This document shows, piece by piece, positions 13,866-24,384 of a stretch of DNA of 64,000 nt. The stretch covers positions 24,295,536-24,359,535 of the forward strand of contig OZ025240.1 in NCBI GenBank assembly GCA_964019155.1, given 5' to 3'. Source of the stretch: Osedax fenrisi. Taxonomy: Eukaryota > Annelida > Polychaeta > Sabellida > Siboglinidae. Below the pieces are notes generated by a model that saw only the letters and a list, made by a program, of their open reading frames with translations, did not search any database and was not told where the DNA came from. Each line of letters starts with the position of its first letter. Position 1 is the stretch's first letter. A program made the translations under genes and the position numbers.

Positions 13866-13899
13866 TTTGTTTTGTGGCTTAGTTTTATGGCTTAAACTC

Positions 13900-14110
13900 T
13901 CAAGCTACCTAACTATATTTAGTTGTATATTTGGTAGATACGTATTTATTCTATTTCAATTTGGTCTAAATATAAGTCAATACCTGTTCCAGGAACTGAT
14001 GGACATAATACTAGAATACTGTCCTGTTACCATCGTCATCAATGAAATCTGCATATTTGGTAAAAGTGAACAAGAATACGACGAAAACATTCACAGGAGT
14101 CATACCTAGA
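13900..14110 (+). pseudogene. Ty3/Gypsy reverse transcriptase fragment
   Basis: The frame contains FGLNISQYLFQELMDIILE and then ICIFGKSEQEYDENIHR, the layout around the RT palm of Gypsy elements. The YxDD box is lost: the sequence between reads TIVINEICIF. Flanking DNA shows no LTR. A related but separate protease/RT fragment lies at 44140-44640. Sequence at 14110-14224 is open in another frame but not identifiable. Confidence 0.65.
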
Positions 14111-14224
14111 AACTGTTATATCGCATATCGATTTACATATGCGTCCATACGGGTCAATCAGGATGCTCTACCGATATACGATGGACCCATTCTAAAGGTC
14201 AATATAAATATAATCATCTCATAA

Positions 14225-14613
14225 TAATATCTAAACTCACTCATCTAAATATTTATCCAGTTTCTATTTCAAAAACAATTTTTAATTTCTCTTTGAAATA
14301 TTACTTTTAACACCAGTTTTTTCAAAATTACTTTATAAACCGAAACTACATTCTATTACATAATACAACTGATAATGACTATACCATATTATTCATACAT
14401 GCTCTCCTATCTACAATACATATATATACATGTGTACCCACATCCATATTTTATACCATGCTATACAAAATAAACTGATAAATAATGTGAAATTTATTCT
14501 TAATTTACTTACGAATACTTATCATCTCCAAAATAAAAATGGATCTTACGATACTTACTTAAAATCAATCACTGTTAAATGACTAACCATCATTGATAAA
14601 TCACTTCTATTAT
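14225..14613. other. AT-rich intergenic DNA
   Basis: No frame, repeat or signal that I can support. Confidence 0.5.
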
Positions 14614-15089
14614 TAAAGATTTACTAAGTAAAAATATAACACTCATGCGAAATCGTGTAATTTAATTATGTATACAAAAACTAACAGCACCTTCTATATA
14701 CGGTCAATTTTCAGAAATATTTGTAGTTTATAATGTAAATTCATATCAAAATATACACTTTTAAATATAAAATATTATGCTTTCAATTATTATTTATATG
14801 GTGAAAACTAAGTTTTCATTACTAATTTCATTACTAATATATAACAAAGCAACATGATATATATGTTTTAAATTCTATATAATTCTATATGGCAGGTCAA
14901 ATCTAATTTATATTGCATGTAATTTAATAGAGCAATGAAAATATTGTTGTATAGAAAGTTTCTATTGGAAACCGAACCAAACCAAATCTATTTTATTGAT
15001 TTCAATACTACTGCTAGCAGTGTGATGCCTGAGTATTAATTAAATTGCGTAGATAGGGAGTATTATATCTTTGCTACAAAAAATCTTTG
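14614..15089 (+). mobile_element. TIR MITE family copy D
   Basis: A 476-bp element related to the copies at 15991-18437, 49162-49642 and 63490-63942. The left end is a diverged TIR whose hairpin reads TTTAC-TAA-GTAAA, followed by ATATAACACTCATGCGAAATCGTG. The right end reads ATATCTTTGC...AATCTTTG. Internal landmarks shared with the family: AATTTATATTGCATGTAATTTAATAGAG and ACTACTGCTAGCAG. It is flanked by CTATTA on both sides (14607-14612 and 15090-15095), a possible target duplication. No coding capacity. Confidence 0.75.
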
Positions 15090-15091
15090 CT

Positions 15092-15200
15092 ATTACACTA
15101 ATTAATGCTAGATCACTTTCAGGTAATATTGATATTATAAATCAATATATTACCCAAATCGATGAAGATTCATCTCGAATGATCATTCAAACTCGTTGCG
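15092..15200 (+). pseudogene. LINE endonuclease N-terminal fragment
   Basis: Directly after the MITE the plus strand reads INARSLSGNIDIINQYITQI, resembling the start of a LINE endonuclease domain (an N-A-R-S-L motif followed by a helix). Very short, so uncertain. Confidence 0.45.
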
Positions 15201-15239
15201 TTTTAAATCACTAGTATCATTATATATTTGTAAGATGTG

Positions 15240-15725
15240 TAGTTACCAATACTTTATAAATAATGCGGCAATTAATTGGTAATAGCCTACTAGTATTAGG
15301 TGTTGTTGTAGTATTCGTTCAGTTATACTGATCGTATCTATTGGTCTTGGTGGTAATTTATATAATACACGCATTGATGATCGAATTATTTTATTTAATG
15401 GCATTAACTGATAAGCAGGTAAATTAATTAAAAGTATGTTACAATAGTCCAATATAGATATAACTAGGCTTTGAATTAGAAATGTACATGTATTAATAGT
15501 TATTGTTTTTCTTATAATTCTAATATTATGCAATTGATAGTTGGCTGATTTGACTTTTGCTTTTATGAATATATTAAGAATCTTATCAATTCACACTCTA
15601 TTTGCATTATCTAATAGTTTTTATTGTGAATTATTTATTATAATGCAATTATTATCGTTTTATATACAAAATAATGATTCTGACACTAAAACTATATTGA
15701 TCTTATGAAAACTGAGACTAACATT
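15240..15725 (-). pseudogene. CR1/Rex-like LINE reverse transcriptase C-terminal fragment
   Basis: The minus-strand frame 15533-15243 reads HNIRIIRKTITINTCTFLIQ, then SLVISILDYCNILLINLP and IIRSSMRVLYKLPPRP, a pattern of CR1-like LINE thumb regions (DYCN..L..LP). Coding resemblance continues upstream to about 15725 with stops (KAKVKSANYQLHNIR). It is a broken fragment. Confidence 0.7.
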
Positions 15726-15789
15726 TAAATGATGCCTTTAATAGCGTCTGCCTTTAATAAGCATGAGTTAATAGAAATGCATTTTATAG

Positions 15790-15910
15790 AGTCTGAGACT
15801 GCATCGACGGTTTAGGTAATCCATTCTGAGACTTAATGATTTTGACATTGAGACTGCATCGATGCTTTAGGTATTGAGACTGAGACTGCACCGATGCTTT
15901 AGATTTTAGC
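15790..15910. repeat. Three dispersed copies of GAGACTGCAYCGAYG
   Basis: GAGACTGCATCGACG starts at about 15794, GAGACTGCATCGATG at about 15850 and GAGACTGCACCGATG at about 15882, each followed by a TTTAG. An imperfect short tandem array of unknown role; possibly part of a LINE 3' end. Confidence 0.55.
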
Positions 15911-16153
15911 ATCCTTTACATCACTAATGCGTCCATGTAATATACTCTATGTAATATAAATGTATTTATACTTTATATATAAAGTATAACCAAAGATTTT
16001 CCGAAGGAAAGATATAACACTTACGCGAAATCGTGTAATTCGAATTTGTATACAAAATACCCTGGTGCCACCTATAGAGGGTTACTTTTAGGAACTATGC
16101 GTTGTTTATAATGTAAATTCGTATTTAACTATACACTTTTAAAATGTTAAATA

Positions 16154-18138
16154 CTTACTTAGTTACTTAGTTACTTAGTCCCGTGACGTCGCCATCGTAG
16201 GGGGAACACATGATAATGAATAGCACAACTTTCTCCATTTCGAACGATCTTTTGCAATATCTAAAAGTTGCCTAAGAGAAAGATGGGAAAATTCGAATAT
16301 ATCATTCATCCAATTTCTTTTAGGTCTTCCTCTTTTCCTCTCACCTTCGACATATCCATGAAGAATAGTATTAGCTAACGAATCGTGACGAGTTATATGT
16401 CCGAATTTGGTCATTTTTCTTCTCATGATAATATCCAGAAGTGGTACATATGGGCCGACTTTTTTATTAATTTCATTGCTTACAAATATATTAGTTTTTC
16501 TTTGTTTATAGCTAATATTTAAAAGTCGTCTGTGTGCTTTTGATTCGAAACTACGTATCTTCTTTTTAGATTCTTCTAGTAAGGTCCAGCTTTCGCATCC
16601 GTACAACAATGTTGAAATAACTAGAGAGATGTAGAGTCTGTATTTAAGTTTGAAATCAATTTCTCCACTACGCCAGATCTTCTCCAATTTCACAAGGGCT
16701 GTAACTGCTGTCGCTAGTCTTATTTGGATTTCTTTCTTTGAATTTCCGGTGTCGGTTAGCATTGCTCCCAGATATTTGAAATTTTGAACATTTTCAAGTT
16801 GTTTGCCGTACATAGTGATCACAGGTGGTGTTGAATGATCTCCATTTACAAGAATTTTACTTTTTTCATGGTTAATTTCCATACCGTATGATGTCGAAGC
16901 TTTTTCTAGAGAATCTGTGAGGGATTGCAACTCACTTTCTGAACCAGCGATGAGATCTATATCATCAGCGAATCTTAAGTTGTTGATTTTTCTTCCTCCT
17001 ATTGCTATACTTGACGATTGATCTACTAGAGAGTCTTGCATTATTTTTTCTAGAAATATATTGAATAGAACTGGCGATAGTAAGCAGCCTTGTCTAACTC
17101 CTACTGTCGTATCGAACTTAGTTCCTATCTGGTTGTTCAATAGTACTGCGCTTTTTGCTGATTCGTAGAGTGACTTTATGATTTTTACCAAGTCGTTGCC
17201 TATCCCAAATTCAGACATCACATTCCACAAACCATCATGCCATATTCTATCGAAGGCTTTCTTGAAATCGATGAAATTGTGGTAGACTTGTCGTTGATGA
17301 TCCATATGTTTTTCCATTAATATTCTGCAATTCAAAATTTGTTCTGTTGTACTGCGATCCTTTCTAAAACCTGCTTGTTCATCAGCCAGAATATCTTCTG
17401 CTTGTGGTGTTAAGCGATTCAGTATGATCCGTAATAAAATTTTGCTCGTGTGACTGATCAGACTTATAGTACGATAGTTTGAACATTTTTTGAGATCGCC
17501 TTTCTTTGGAATAGGTATAATTAAAGAAGTCGTCCATGCTTCAGGCCATTGGTTTGTAGACCAGATTTTCTGACATAGCTTGGTAAGTATATCGTATAGT
17601 GCCTCACCTCCTCCTTTGATAAGTTCACCTGGCACATTATCAATACCTGGTGACTTACCATTTTTCAAGGTTCTTATGGCATTGATTACTTCTTCTTTTA
17701 ATATGGGTAATGGTTGTTCTTCATTTTCTTCTCGAGTATTATGTAACTTAGATTGATCAATTTTAATTGGGTAGTTATATAAATCTCTGCAATATTCCGT
17801 CCATCTTTCTAATCTTGCACTATCATCTTCTATTGGTACTCCGTTAGCATCTTCAATATTTGACATTTTCCTGTCTATAGAGTTAGTGATTGCTTTTATC
17901 GTGTTATACGCTCTCTTGCTATGAACACCTCTTTTTAGGTCGTGGTCAATTGAATTACATTGGGATTTAAGCCAATCTTCTTTTTTCTCTTTCATACTTC
18001 TTCTAATAAGGTTGTGGACTCGTTTATATTCTTCTGTATGTTCAGTACTCTGATGTTTGGTTGATTTTAGACTTCTTCTTTTATCACATAGCGTTAAAAT
18101 CTCATCAGTTATCCAAGGTTGCTTTTTTATTATTTATA
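16154..18138 (-). mobile_element. 5'-truncated RTE-like LINE inserted in the MITE
   Basis: The insertion is bounded by the GTTAAATA target duplication. Its 3' end (left side, minus strand) carries tandem ACTAAGTA units (16154-16178), a simple-repeat tail of the kind produced by target-primed reverse transcription. The 5' end stops abruptly in coding sequence near 18122, so the endonuclease half is missing. The clean target duplication and open frame indicate a relatively recent insertion. Confidence 0.85.
16175..18122 (-). CDS. LINE reverse transcriptase (5'-truncated open frame)
   Basis: The frame is open from the truncation point near 18122 (QPWITDEI...) through the first internal ATG at 17995 to the stop at 16175; the ATG-initiated part is 606 residues. 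RT blocks in order: LKNGKSPGIDNVPGELI, NYRTISLISHTSKILL, ADEQAGFRKDRSTTEQI, FIDFKKAFDRIWHDGLW, GVRQGCLLSPVLFNIFLEKI and the catalytic LRFADDIDLIAG near residue 350. A C-terminal region follows with YGCESWTLL and GERKRGRPKRNWMNDI. No internal stop is seen. The endonuclease is absent, so it is not autonomous. It resembles the endonuclease-RT LINEs of many invertebrates. Confidence 0.9.
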
Positions 18139-18437
18139 GTTAAATAATATGCTTTAAATTAATATTTATATGATGAAAACTAAGTGTGCATTACTAAAAT
18201 ATAACAAACAAATATGATATGTATGTTTTAAATGCTATAAGTATATATTTAGTGAGTAAAAGCTAATTTATATTGCATGTAATTTAATAGAGAAATGAAA
18301 ACATTGTTGTATGCAAACAGAGCCGAACCTAAATCTATTTCAGTGATTTCGATACTACTGCTAGCAGCGGTTGGGGCTATTACTAAATTACGTTGCATGC
18401 ATAGGGAGTGTTATATCTTTGCTTCACAAAATCTTTG

Positions 18438-18543
18438 TCATTATTGTATAATACTGACTATGAACGCATAATGTATGATACTGACTATGAATTTGTTTAC
18501 TTATTATTGTTTAATTATTATTTAATTAAGTTAATATTTTTCA
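18438..18543. other. Short AT-rich spacer
   Basis: Between the MITE end and the last exon of the minus-strand gene; nothing recognisable. Confidence 0.4.
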
Positions 18544-21192
18544 TTAATGTATACTAACACTCCATTGAACTTTCTTGCCAATGTGTTCTTCCAGGAGTCG
18601 AATGATGCCTTTGTTCGTACCGGTATTAACTTTGGTGCCATCAGAACCAATTACCTAGGAATATATAAATATATAATATCTATATATAATATATATAATA
18701 TATATAATATATCGATTTTATTACATTATTCTAAGTAAATAAATATTTATTTTTATATAAATAACCTTAACATCAGATAAATCATCATTTATTTCGATTT
18801 TCTCAATGATGGCACGAGCAATTTTAGCAGATGTAGATGGACCGGTAGGAGTAACGTGCGTAATAAATTCTGAGCCTGGCTCGGAAATTATTGTAATGTG
18901 ATCTTCTGATCTAAAATAACCATCCGATTGCCTAGTCTTATCGATCTTGCCATCAAAGTATATACTATTGATCTTATTGGGGATTTGATTTGAAAATACA
19001 TTTTGTTTCCATCTGCGAATCACATTCCTATCGATTACACAAGCACTTCTATTCGCCGTCAGCATAACTTCATCGTGCATAAATGCGGTTAGTAAAGCTG
19101 CCGCAGACCTCTCAGGCATCCCGTACCGTAGTATTATATTATTCGACGCATGATGGTCACCATGTATCTGTCTAAAAAGATATGAAGCACATATCAATAG
19201 TCAAATATAATAAATATATATAATAAATACATACATTTTTAAATAAAAATTACATATTTGAAATATTTCTACTATTCTTTACTTGTTTGTAATATACGTT
19301 ACTAATTTGATCAGCATTTAAATTATAAATTATTAAATATTAAGGTAGTTTATACACATATATAATACATATTTGATAATAGAAAATAGTTATCTTTAAT
19401 TAATATATATATCAAGGCTGTAAATGAACCCAAATAATAAATAACCTAATTGACTTATGTTTTGAACCAGATATGAATATTGCAAATTTAAAAAATACTT
19501 AGTTACATAAACACTATTAACACTATTAAAACACTATTAAATATAGACTGTTTATAATTAATTCAACATTTAAATACAGATATTACACCAAATGTTCATT
19601 ATTTGAACTTCACAATAACCACATTTTAATATTTTAAATTCTTAAAAACTTAGAACATATTGAAAATTGCAATCACTAATTAATTCAATCATTTATTACA
19701 AAAATTATAGCGATATTTTCATAATTGTTTATTGTGTTATAATATATAATAAAATAATCATTTAATAAATATTTACATATTAGACAAGAATTTAACATAT
19801 TCCTGATAATTCAATATTTGAGTATTAAAATTATATTCGAATTATTACGAACTATACGTAATTTTTATATTTATAATTGAATTGAACTATTGATTTATTA
19901 ATTCGAATAAGAAACGTGTTTTTTAAATTTCAAACGAATCAAATCAAATTTTAATATTTCTATTCGTTTACATCACTAATATAAATATATAAATACTAAG
20001 TATAATTATACTATAATGAAAGACTATAAATATAACATATATTATATATTTACCTTGTATCGCTTTCTTGAAATGGTTCGTAATCCGAATCACCCTGATC
20101 ATAGTTAGCTTCATCAGTCGACTCCATAGTCATATCATATGAAGAAGATGCTTCTATTTCCATGTTCGAACTATAATTATAATTTAATTATTATATATAA
20201 AATTATCGTGGAAATTAATATTGTATATCTGAATATTATTTATATATTATAGACTTTATAATAATTATTATAATTATAAAGTATATGACATATAATTACA
20301 GAAAATCATCTATATCCATATTCAAACTTTACTTATAATTTAATTATTATATATATAATAAATCATAGTTTATATCTAAATATTATTTATATATAAATAA
20401 TATAATAATATTATATTATAATATATATATTAAAATAATATTGTATATCTGAATATTATTTATATATTATAGACTTTATAATAATTATTATAATTATAAA
20501 GTATATGACATATAATTACAGAAAATCATCTATATCCATATTCAAACTTTACTTATAATTTAATTATTATATATAAAATAAATCATATTGTATATCTAAA
20601 TATAATTTATATAATAATCATCATAAGTGTATGACACCTTACAATACTTTACAGCGTATTTATAAATATATAACCTCGTAGAATGGATATCCGTGGTTGT
20701 CGTTAGATCTTGGTGACGACTTTGTATAGTTGTAGAGGTGCAAGCCATATCTATATTCATGTTCCTTGATCCTCTCTGATCAACCATAAACTCCCTCTCT
20801 GCAACTGGTATACGAAATTCTCGGGGACAACGGCAAAGTTCTAATACATCGCATTTGCATGACGAAATGTCGAATAATATATTGAATTTAGCAAAATGAA
20901 TTCTACATTTGTCAGAGAATAATACTTGATCGATAAATTTAGATAATGTATTAATATGATTAATATATCTTTGTAATTTTCTGAAAATTGAGTTCTTGCC
21001 ACAGACAGGTAGTGATGCACTAACCCATATCTCTATTAAACTATCCATAGTATCAGATATCGCCGATTTTTTACAACGATTTAATATATTTAAGTAATGT
21101 TTCCCAACATCACTATATAATGGTAGCTTCCTAGATGAGAAAGATCTAGCACCAAACTCTTTTTTAAATTTATTACTATTCCTTAATTTCAT
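18544..21192 (-). CDS. Transposon-associated arthropod family protein, four-exon model, C-terminally short
   Basis: Exons on the minus strand: 21192-20675, 20170-20054, 19171-18766 and 18654-18544. All junctions have GT/AG and phases agree, giving 383 residues. Exon 1 has a C-rich box ISSCKCDVLELCRC followed by FMVDQRGSRNM. Exon 2 is acidic. Exon 3 has DRNVIRRWKQ, then YFDGKIDKT and EPGSEFITHV. Exon 4 has VIGSDGTKVNTG. This order matches, from memory, a multi-copy uncharacterised family in arthropods and cnidarians that looks transposase-like; the Asp in FDGK and the one in GSDG could be RNase H-fold acids (inference). Relatives continue beyond the point where this one stops after WSVSIH, so it is probably truncated. 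Intron 1 holds a tandem duplication. Confidence 0.6.
19172..20053. other. Intron 2 of the family gene, with an hAT-like terminus
   Basis: AT-rich intron sequence. TATTCGTTTACATCACTA at about 19961-19978 looks like one terminal inverted repeat of an hAT element (TAGTGATGTAAACG in reverse). I did not find its partner end. Confidence 0.4.
20210..20600. repeat. 220-bp tandem duplication in intron 1
   Basis: TTGTATATCTGAATATTATT at 20221 recurs at 20441 with nearly identical following sequence, including TTACAGAAAATCATCTATAT. A third partial start (TTGTATATCTAAATAT) is near 20589. High identity suggests a recent duplication. It lies between exons 1 and 2 of the minus-strand gene. Confidence 0.85.
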
Positions 21193-22090
21193 ATTCGAGT
21201 TATAAATATGAAATAGTATATAAAACTATAAATACAAATAATTTATTTTAATTAAATTTTGTGGCAACATAAACAATCTTTATGTCATGCGCAGATCAGT
21301 TTTAATCAGCTATAGAAAATACAAGGATATTTTCGTTTATATATTTTTAAATCACAAACTGCTCTTAAACTACTGAATTATGTTCTTTTTTATTAATGCC
21401 ATCTTAATACACGTGCAATTTCCTTTAATAAACGTCTAGTGCTTTTCTATTCAAAAAGTACTAGCCGGCTTACGGGACGTCCGATATCTAGTTCGTTAGC
21501 ATAACATGGATCGTTCCATTATGCTAAGCTGTACAGACTGGTCCATTACGGATAGCAACATGATATATATATATATATATATATGTATGTATATATGGCT
21601 ATACATGACGGGCGGCATACTTTATAAATGAACATCGTGTGTAGGAGGTAATTTACAACTGAATATAGGTGTATGTTGAACCAATGGTGGTTTTAGGTAG
21701 AGGTGTGACTATTACAGGAATCAGGGGTGAAGATGAGGGCATCATTGGTAATGGCAAGGTCGTCATTTTATACTATAACTTACATATATGCGAATTTATA
21801 TACACTTAGGCATATCATGTACACCCTATTACTAAATATATATACGAATATAATTATATCAACATAACAATATTTAACATGTGTACTATATTCATAGAGC
21901 TAGAGAGAAACTTTCTCTCTACTTCTGTGACTATATTGCATCATATTGTATATTAATCTAGGTCATCAGGGGATTAAAATTAGACAAAGGCCGGTAATAG
22001 TTTATATATAGATTTGACATAATTACACACACATACATGCACGACGTATGGATTGCACGTACTATGTTATACAAGTTATATAAGTATATA

Positions 22091-22124
<34 letters not shown>
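21193..22124. other. Intergenic DNA upstream of the Gypsy element
   Basis: It contains GC-richer patches at 21470-21560 and 21605-21770 but no recognisable protein. An imperfect hairpin (TTAGCATAACATGGA against TCCATTATGCTAA) lies at about 21497-21528. A CATAGAG-family hairpin lies at 21893-21929. The region ends in a (TA)n tract at 22086-22124, into which the Gypsy element inserted. Confidence 0.5.
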
Positions 22125-22128
<4 letters not shown>

Positions 22129-22857
22129 ATGTAGTGTACTTTGTATGAATGTGTGTTCAAATGAGTTATATTAGATTGGCGGCGCGGTAGGGTATTAAGG
22201 AAGTATGATTGTGAGAATGGATGTTACCTAACATATATATATAATATATAATGGCGCGAGTGATATTGTCAGTGTTTGTCGATGTTGTGTATAACTTCCC
22301 CCACGTATTTCCCCCACTACGTAGTCCCCCACCACGTATTTCCCCCACCACGTAGTCCCCCACCACGTATTCCCCCACTACGTAGTCCCCCACCACGTAG
22401 TCCCCCACCACGTATCCCGATCTTCACCCTGCGACGTATTCCCCCCCCCGTAGTCCCCACCACGTATTCCCCCACTACGTAGTCCCCCACCACGTATCCC
22501 GATCTTCACCCTACGACGACTGCGACTGCGACCACGACGACTACTGCGACCACGACGACGACCGACGAGCTGCTGCTGGGAAGATACGACATGCTTCTGG
22601 AGCTCTACTGTATTATTATCACGTATTATTATTGGTACTAATTAATGATTGGAACGCCCCTTTGGCGGGTGTGGCGGGCGTTCTGAAAGGTACGGTCGGG
22701 CTTTTTCGATTCCGCGTTGATAGCGATAGCACGCACAATTACCTCGTATCGGTAACCACATGGCGAAGATTTAGTTTCTAATAAAGTTATATTAGAAACA
22801 CGAACAGTATTGACTTCATTCTTAACATTAATACGTAGACATAGCCACTATACTACA
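22125..22857 (+). repeat. 5' LTR
   Basis: 733 bp, TGT...ACA. It contains a C-rich array of ~15-bp units built on CCCCCACCACGTAGT (22299-22500), a GACGACTGC-rich stretch (22513-22570), a hairpin GAACGCCC/GGGCGTTC (22652-22659 with 22676-22683) and a polyadenylation signal AATAAA at 22780. A TATA-like stretch precedes ATGGCGCGAG near 22236-22260. Confidence 0.95.
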
Positions 22858-22859
22858 TT

Positions 22860-22877
22860 TGGCGCTGGCAGAACAGG
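22860..22877 (+). promoter_or_regulatory. Primer-binding site
   Basis: TGGCGCTGGCAGAACAGG begins two bases after the 5' LTR. A TGG start directly downstream of the LTR is the expected complement of a tRNA 3' CCA end. I cannot name the tRNA with confidence. Confidence 0.75.
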
Positions 22878-23042
22878 ACGAAGAAGGAATATCCCATTGA
22901 GAACACGAGGCGAGTTAGTTGCATAAACATTCGAACAAATAACTGACAAATATCCATATTAATATTTATAATATATCTTATTATTTATCATATTACATAT
23001 TATTTATATATATATAATTGTTAGTAAATAAATATCGTATAT

Positions 23043-23375
23043 TTGTAATTAATTGTTCGATATAATTATATGTTATATAACAATTGTAATTATAAATTTA
23101 TATATATTAGAATATAGAATTATATTTGTAATTGATTGTTCGATATAATTATATGTTATATAACAATTATAATTATAAATTTATATATATTAGAATATAG
23201 AATTATATTTGTAATTAATTGTTCGATATAATTATATGTTATATAACAATTATAATTATAAATTTATATATATTAGAATATAGAAGTATATTTGTAATTA
23301 ATTGTTCGACATAATTATATGTTATATAACAATTATAATTATAAATTTATATATATTAGAATATAGAAGTCACCC
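23043..23375 (+). repeat. Four 83-bp tandem repeats in the Gypsy leader
   Basis: The unit start TTGTAATTRATTGTTCGA occurs at 23043, 23126, 23209 and 23292, exactly 83 bp apart, with few differences between units. Each unit contains an AT-rich inverted motif around TGTTATATAACA. The array sits between the primer-binding site and gag. Confidence 0.95.
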
Positions 23376-23417
23376 CTATTATATTATTCTAGATAGTTCT
23401 AGTATATTATATATATA

Positions 23418-24056
23418 ATGGCTGGTGATGATGCAAAACCGAGTACGAACGAGGTTGAAGTACTGTACAACTGTACTCGAAAGGAGATGCCAACGTTCTC
23501 GGGCGCGCGAGGCGAGAGGTTGGAGGCGTGGGTCGAGGCGGTGGAACTCCACCTCGTGAACACCCGTTATCCTAAGGCACAGCGGTCTGCGTTCTTGTTA
23601 GAACACATATCGGGAGATGCCCTGCGCGAACTGAGGTGCGAAGGGCTCTCCGCGAAGAGCGAGTGGTCGAGTTTAGTCGACCTGCTGAGACAGTGCTATG
23701 GAAAGAGAAGACCAAAGTGGGGTGACTTCTATAGCATTGTCCAACGGGTTGACCAAAGCTTAGCGGAGCTAAGTCTAGAGTTGAGGGAGAGGTACGCGGA
23801 GTTAGTCCCGGATAGTGCGCAGCGGAAGAAGGAGTTGTTGAAGGAAAGGATGAGCGAGGCTGTGAGAGAGGTCAGCCTGAAGGACGAGGCGGGACGTTTA
23901 ATTCGGGAGGCAGGGGAGATCTCTTTTTTTACATTTGTAGAAAGGCTATCCGCGTATAGAGGGGTACACCGTATACGGGATGACGAGACAAGCGAGATGC
24001 GAGGTAGGGCAGTACGGCGTGGCGGTAAGGCAGGCGAGAGTAGAGGAGGTAGATGA
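23418..24056 (+). CDS. gag: Gypsy gag, N-terminal part
   Basis: 212 residues starting at the first ATG after the leader. It contains MPTFSGARGERLEAWVEAVE and FLLEHISGDALRELR, typical of the helical retrotransposon gag domain that shapes the capsid. It ends at TGA 24054-24056 in an Arg/Gly-rich tail. The zinc-knuckle part of gag lies in the +1 frame, open from 23941, so the two frames overlap by about 115 bases. Either a single-base indel broke gag in this copy, or a +1 recoding event is used; the first seems more likely. Many other copies would decide it. Confidence 0.8.
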   Translation: MAGDDAKPSTNEVEVLYNCTRKEMPTFSGARGERLEAWVEAVELHLVNTRYPKAQRSAFLLEHISGDALRELRCEGLSAKSEWSSLVDLLRQCYGKRRPKWGDFYSIVQRVDQSLAELSLELRERYAELVPDSAQRKKELLKERMSEAVREVSLKDEAGRLIREAGEISFFTFVERLSAYRGVHRIRDDETSEMRGRAVRRGGKAGESRGGR

Positions 24057-24384
24057 GATAGAGAGAAAAGCGAGTAGCGAAGTCGATACGTGGCGCGAGG
24101 CATATGAGGAAGAAGTGGTACGTGCGCGGGGGTTTGAGGCCAAGTTAGAAGAGCTAACTAGGGATTTCGAACGATTTCGAGGTCAACATGAGAGTTCACG
24201 GGTTCCCCGTGCTCCCATGACGACCCCGAAACCAATCGGAAGACCGCTGGGTAACAATATGAGGTGCGTGCGGTGCACGGGTTACGGGCATTGGGCCCGG
24301 GAGTGTAGGGAGTTCGACTGTCGGAGGTGTCACCGGTTTGGGCACAGCGAGCGAGATTGCCAGGGAAACGGTCCCCCTCAGTGA
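23941..24384 (+). CDS. gag: Gypsy gag, C-terminal nucleocapsid part
   Basis: Open in the frame +1 to the N-terminal gag. The ATG at 23980 is internal and probably not a real start. A charged, probably coiled-coil stretch (EEVDEIERKASSEVDTWREA) is followed by two CX2CX4HX4C zinc knuckles, CVRCTGYGHWAREC and CRRCHRFGHSERDC (residues 96-109 and 114-127 counted from 23980), which bind RNA in retroelement nucleocapsids. It ends at TGA 24382-24384, just after a slippery site leading into pol. Confidence 0.85.
   Translation, partial: KGYPRIEGYTVYGMTRQARCEVGQYGVAVRQARVEEVDEIERKASSEVDTWREAYEEEVVRARGFEAKLEELTRDFERFRGQHESSRVPRAPMTTPKPIGRPLGNNMRCVRCTGYGHWARECREFDCRRCHRFGHSERDCQGNGPPQ

Larger units (their letters stand above)
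15991..18437 (+). mobile_element. TIR MITE family copy A, split by a LINE
   Basis: The left MITE half is 15991-16153 and the right half is 18139-18437. They join into the same sequence seen uninterrupted at 49162-49642 and 63490-63942. The left TIR carries the hairpin TTTCC-GAA-GGAAA and the right TIR is CTTTGCTTCACAAAATC. The LINE lies between two copies of GTTAAATA (16146-16153 and 18139-18146), a clear 8-bp target duplication. Confidence 0.85.

Noticed and set aside
22166..22482. Frames of Pro- or Val/Gly-rich repeats in the LTRs (both strands), repeated at 28218-28789
   Set aside because: They follow the C-rich LTR array and are its translation in several frames, not proteins.
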